This document shows positions 5,476 through 5,483 of a DNA stretch of 5,483 nucleotides, piece by piece. The stretch covers positions 1 to 5,483 of the forward strand of contig CAKUON010000018.1 of the NCBI GenBank assembly GCA_934668875.1, read 5' to 3'. The stretch comes from an uncultured Collinsella sp. (lineage in GTDB: Bacteria > Actinomycetota > Coriobacteriia > Coriobacteriales > Coriobacteriaceae). The notes below the pieces were generated by a model. The model did no database searches and was not told the DNA's origin. It saw only the letters and a list, made by a program, of their open reading frames with translations. Position 1 is the first letter of the stretch; the number at the start of each line of letters is the position of its first letter. The translations under genes were made by a program, and so were the position numbers.

Positions 5476-5483
5476 GAATTCGA

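Overview
This window looks like chromosomal DNA of a high-GC Gram-positive gut bacterium of the Coriobacteriia (Actinomycetota), most likely Collinsella or a close relative. That placement is inferred from the GC-rich coding, the order rplM-rpsI-glmM typical of Actinobacteria, strong AGGAGG-type ribosome binding sites, and protein sequences that read like Coriobacterial versions of these families. No ribosomal RNA is present to confirm it. All five clearly identified genes plus the patatin-like gene lie on the + strand. I see no prophage, defence island or CRISPR array.

Layout. Positions 1-381 hold no credible gene. From 95 to 294 there is a tandem repeat with a period of exactly 62 bp (three full copies and one partial), each full copy carrying an inverted repeat. 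A YjjU-type patatin-like phospholipase gene follows (382-1260). A sigma70-type promoter (1324-1351) then drives the ribosomal protein pair rplM (L13, GTG start, 1418-1861) and rpsI (S9, 1864-2259). The predicted transcript starts at the base of a hairpin that could be an L13 autoregulatory leader. A strong intrinsic terminator (2290-2332) closes this operon.

The second half is built around glucosamine-6-phosphate. glmM (2382-3719) interconverts GlcN-6-P and GlcN-1-P for peptidoglycan precursor synthesis. A stand-alone glucose-family PTS IIA protein (3791-4288) is likely to pass phosphate to sugar permeases such as those for glucose or N-acetylglucosamine. nagB (4561-5289) deaminates GlcN-6-P to fructose-6-P. 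Between the IIA gene and nagB lies about 270 bp of non-coding DNA, with a TACAAT -10-like box followed by several stable hairpins. One hairpin ends with a GAAA tetraloop, and another ends directly at the nagB ribosome binding site. This is the best candidate in the window for an undescribed regulatory RNA.

An intrinsic terminator (5322-5349) closes nagB. After it, 5357-5475 is packed with five inverted repeats in about 120 bp. They may be the edge of an IS200/IS605-like or palindrome-associated element cut by the window end, or a family of intergenic palindromes. The most informative follow-up would be covariance-model and comparative searches of the three non-coding stretches (95-294, 4323-4560, 5357-5475).
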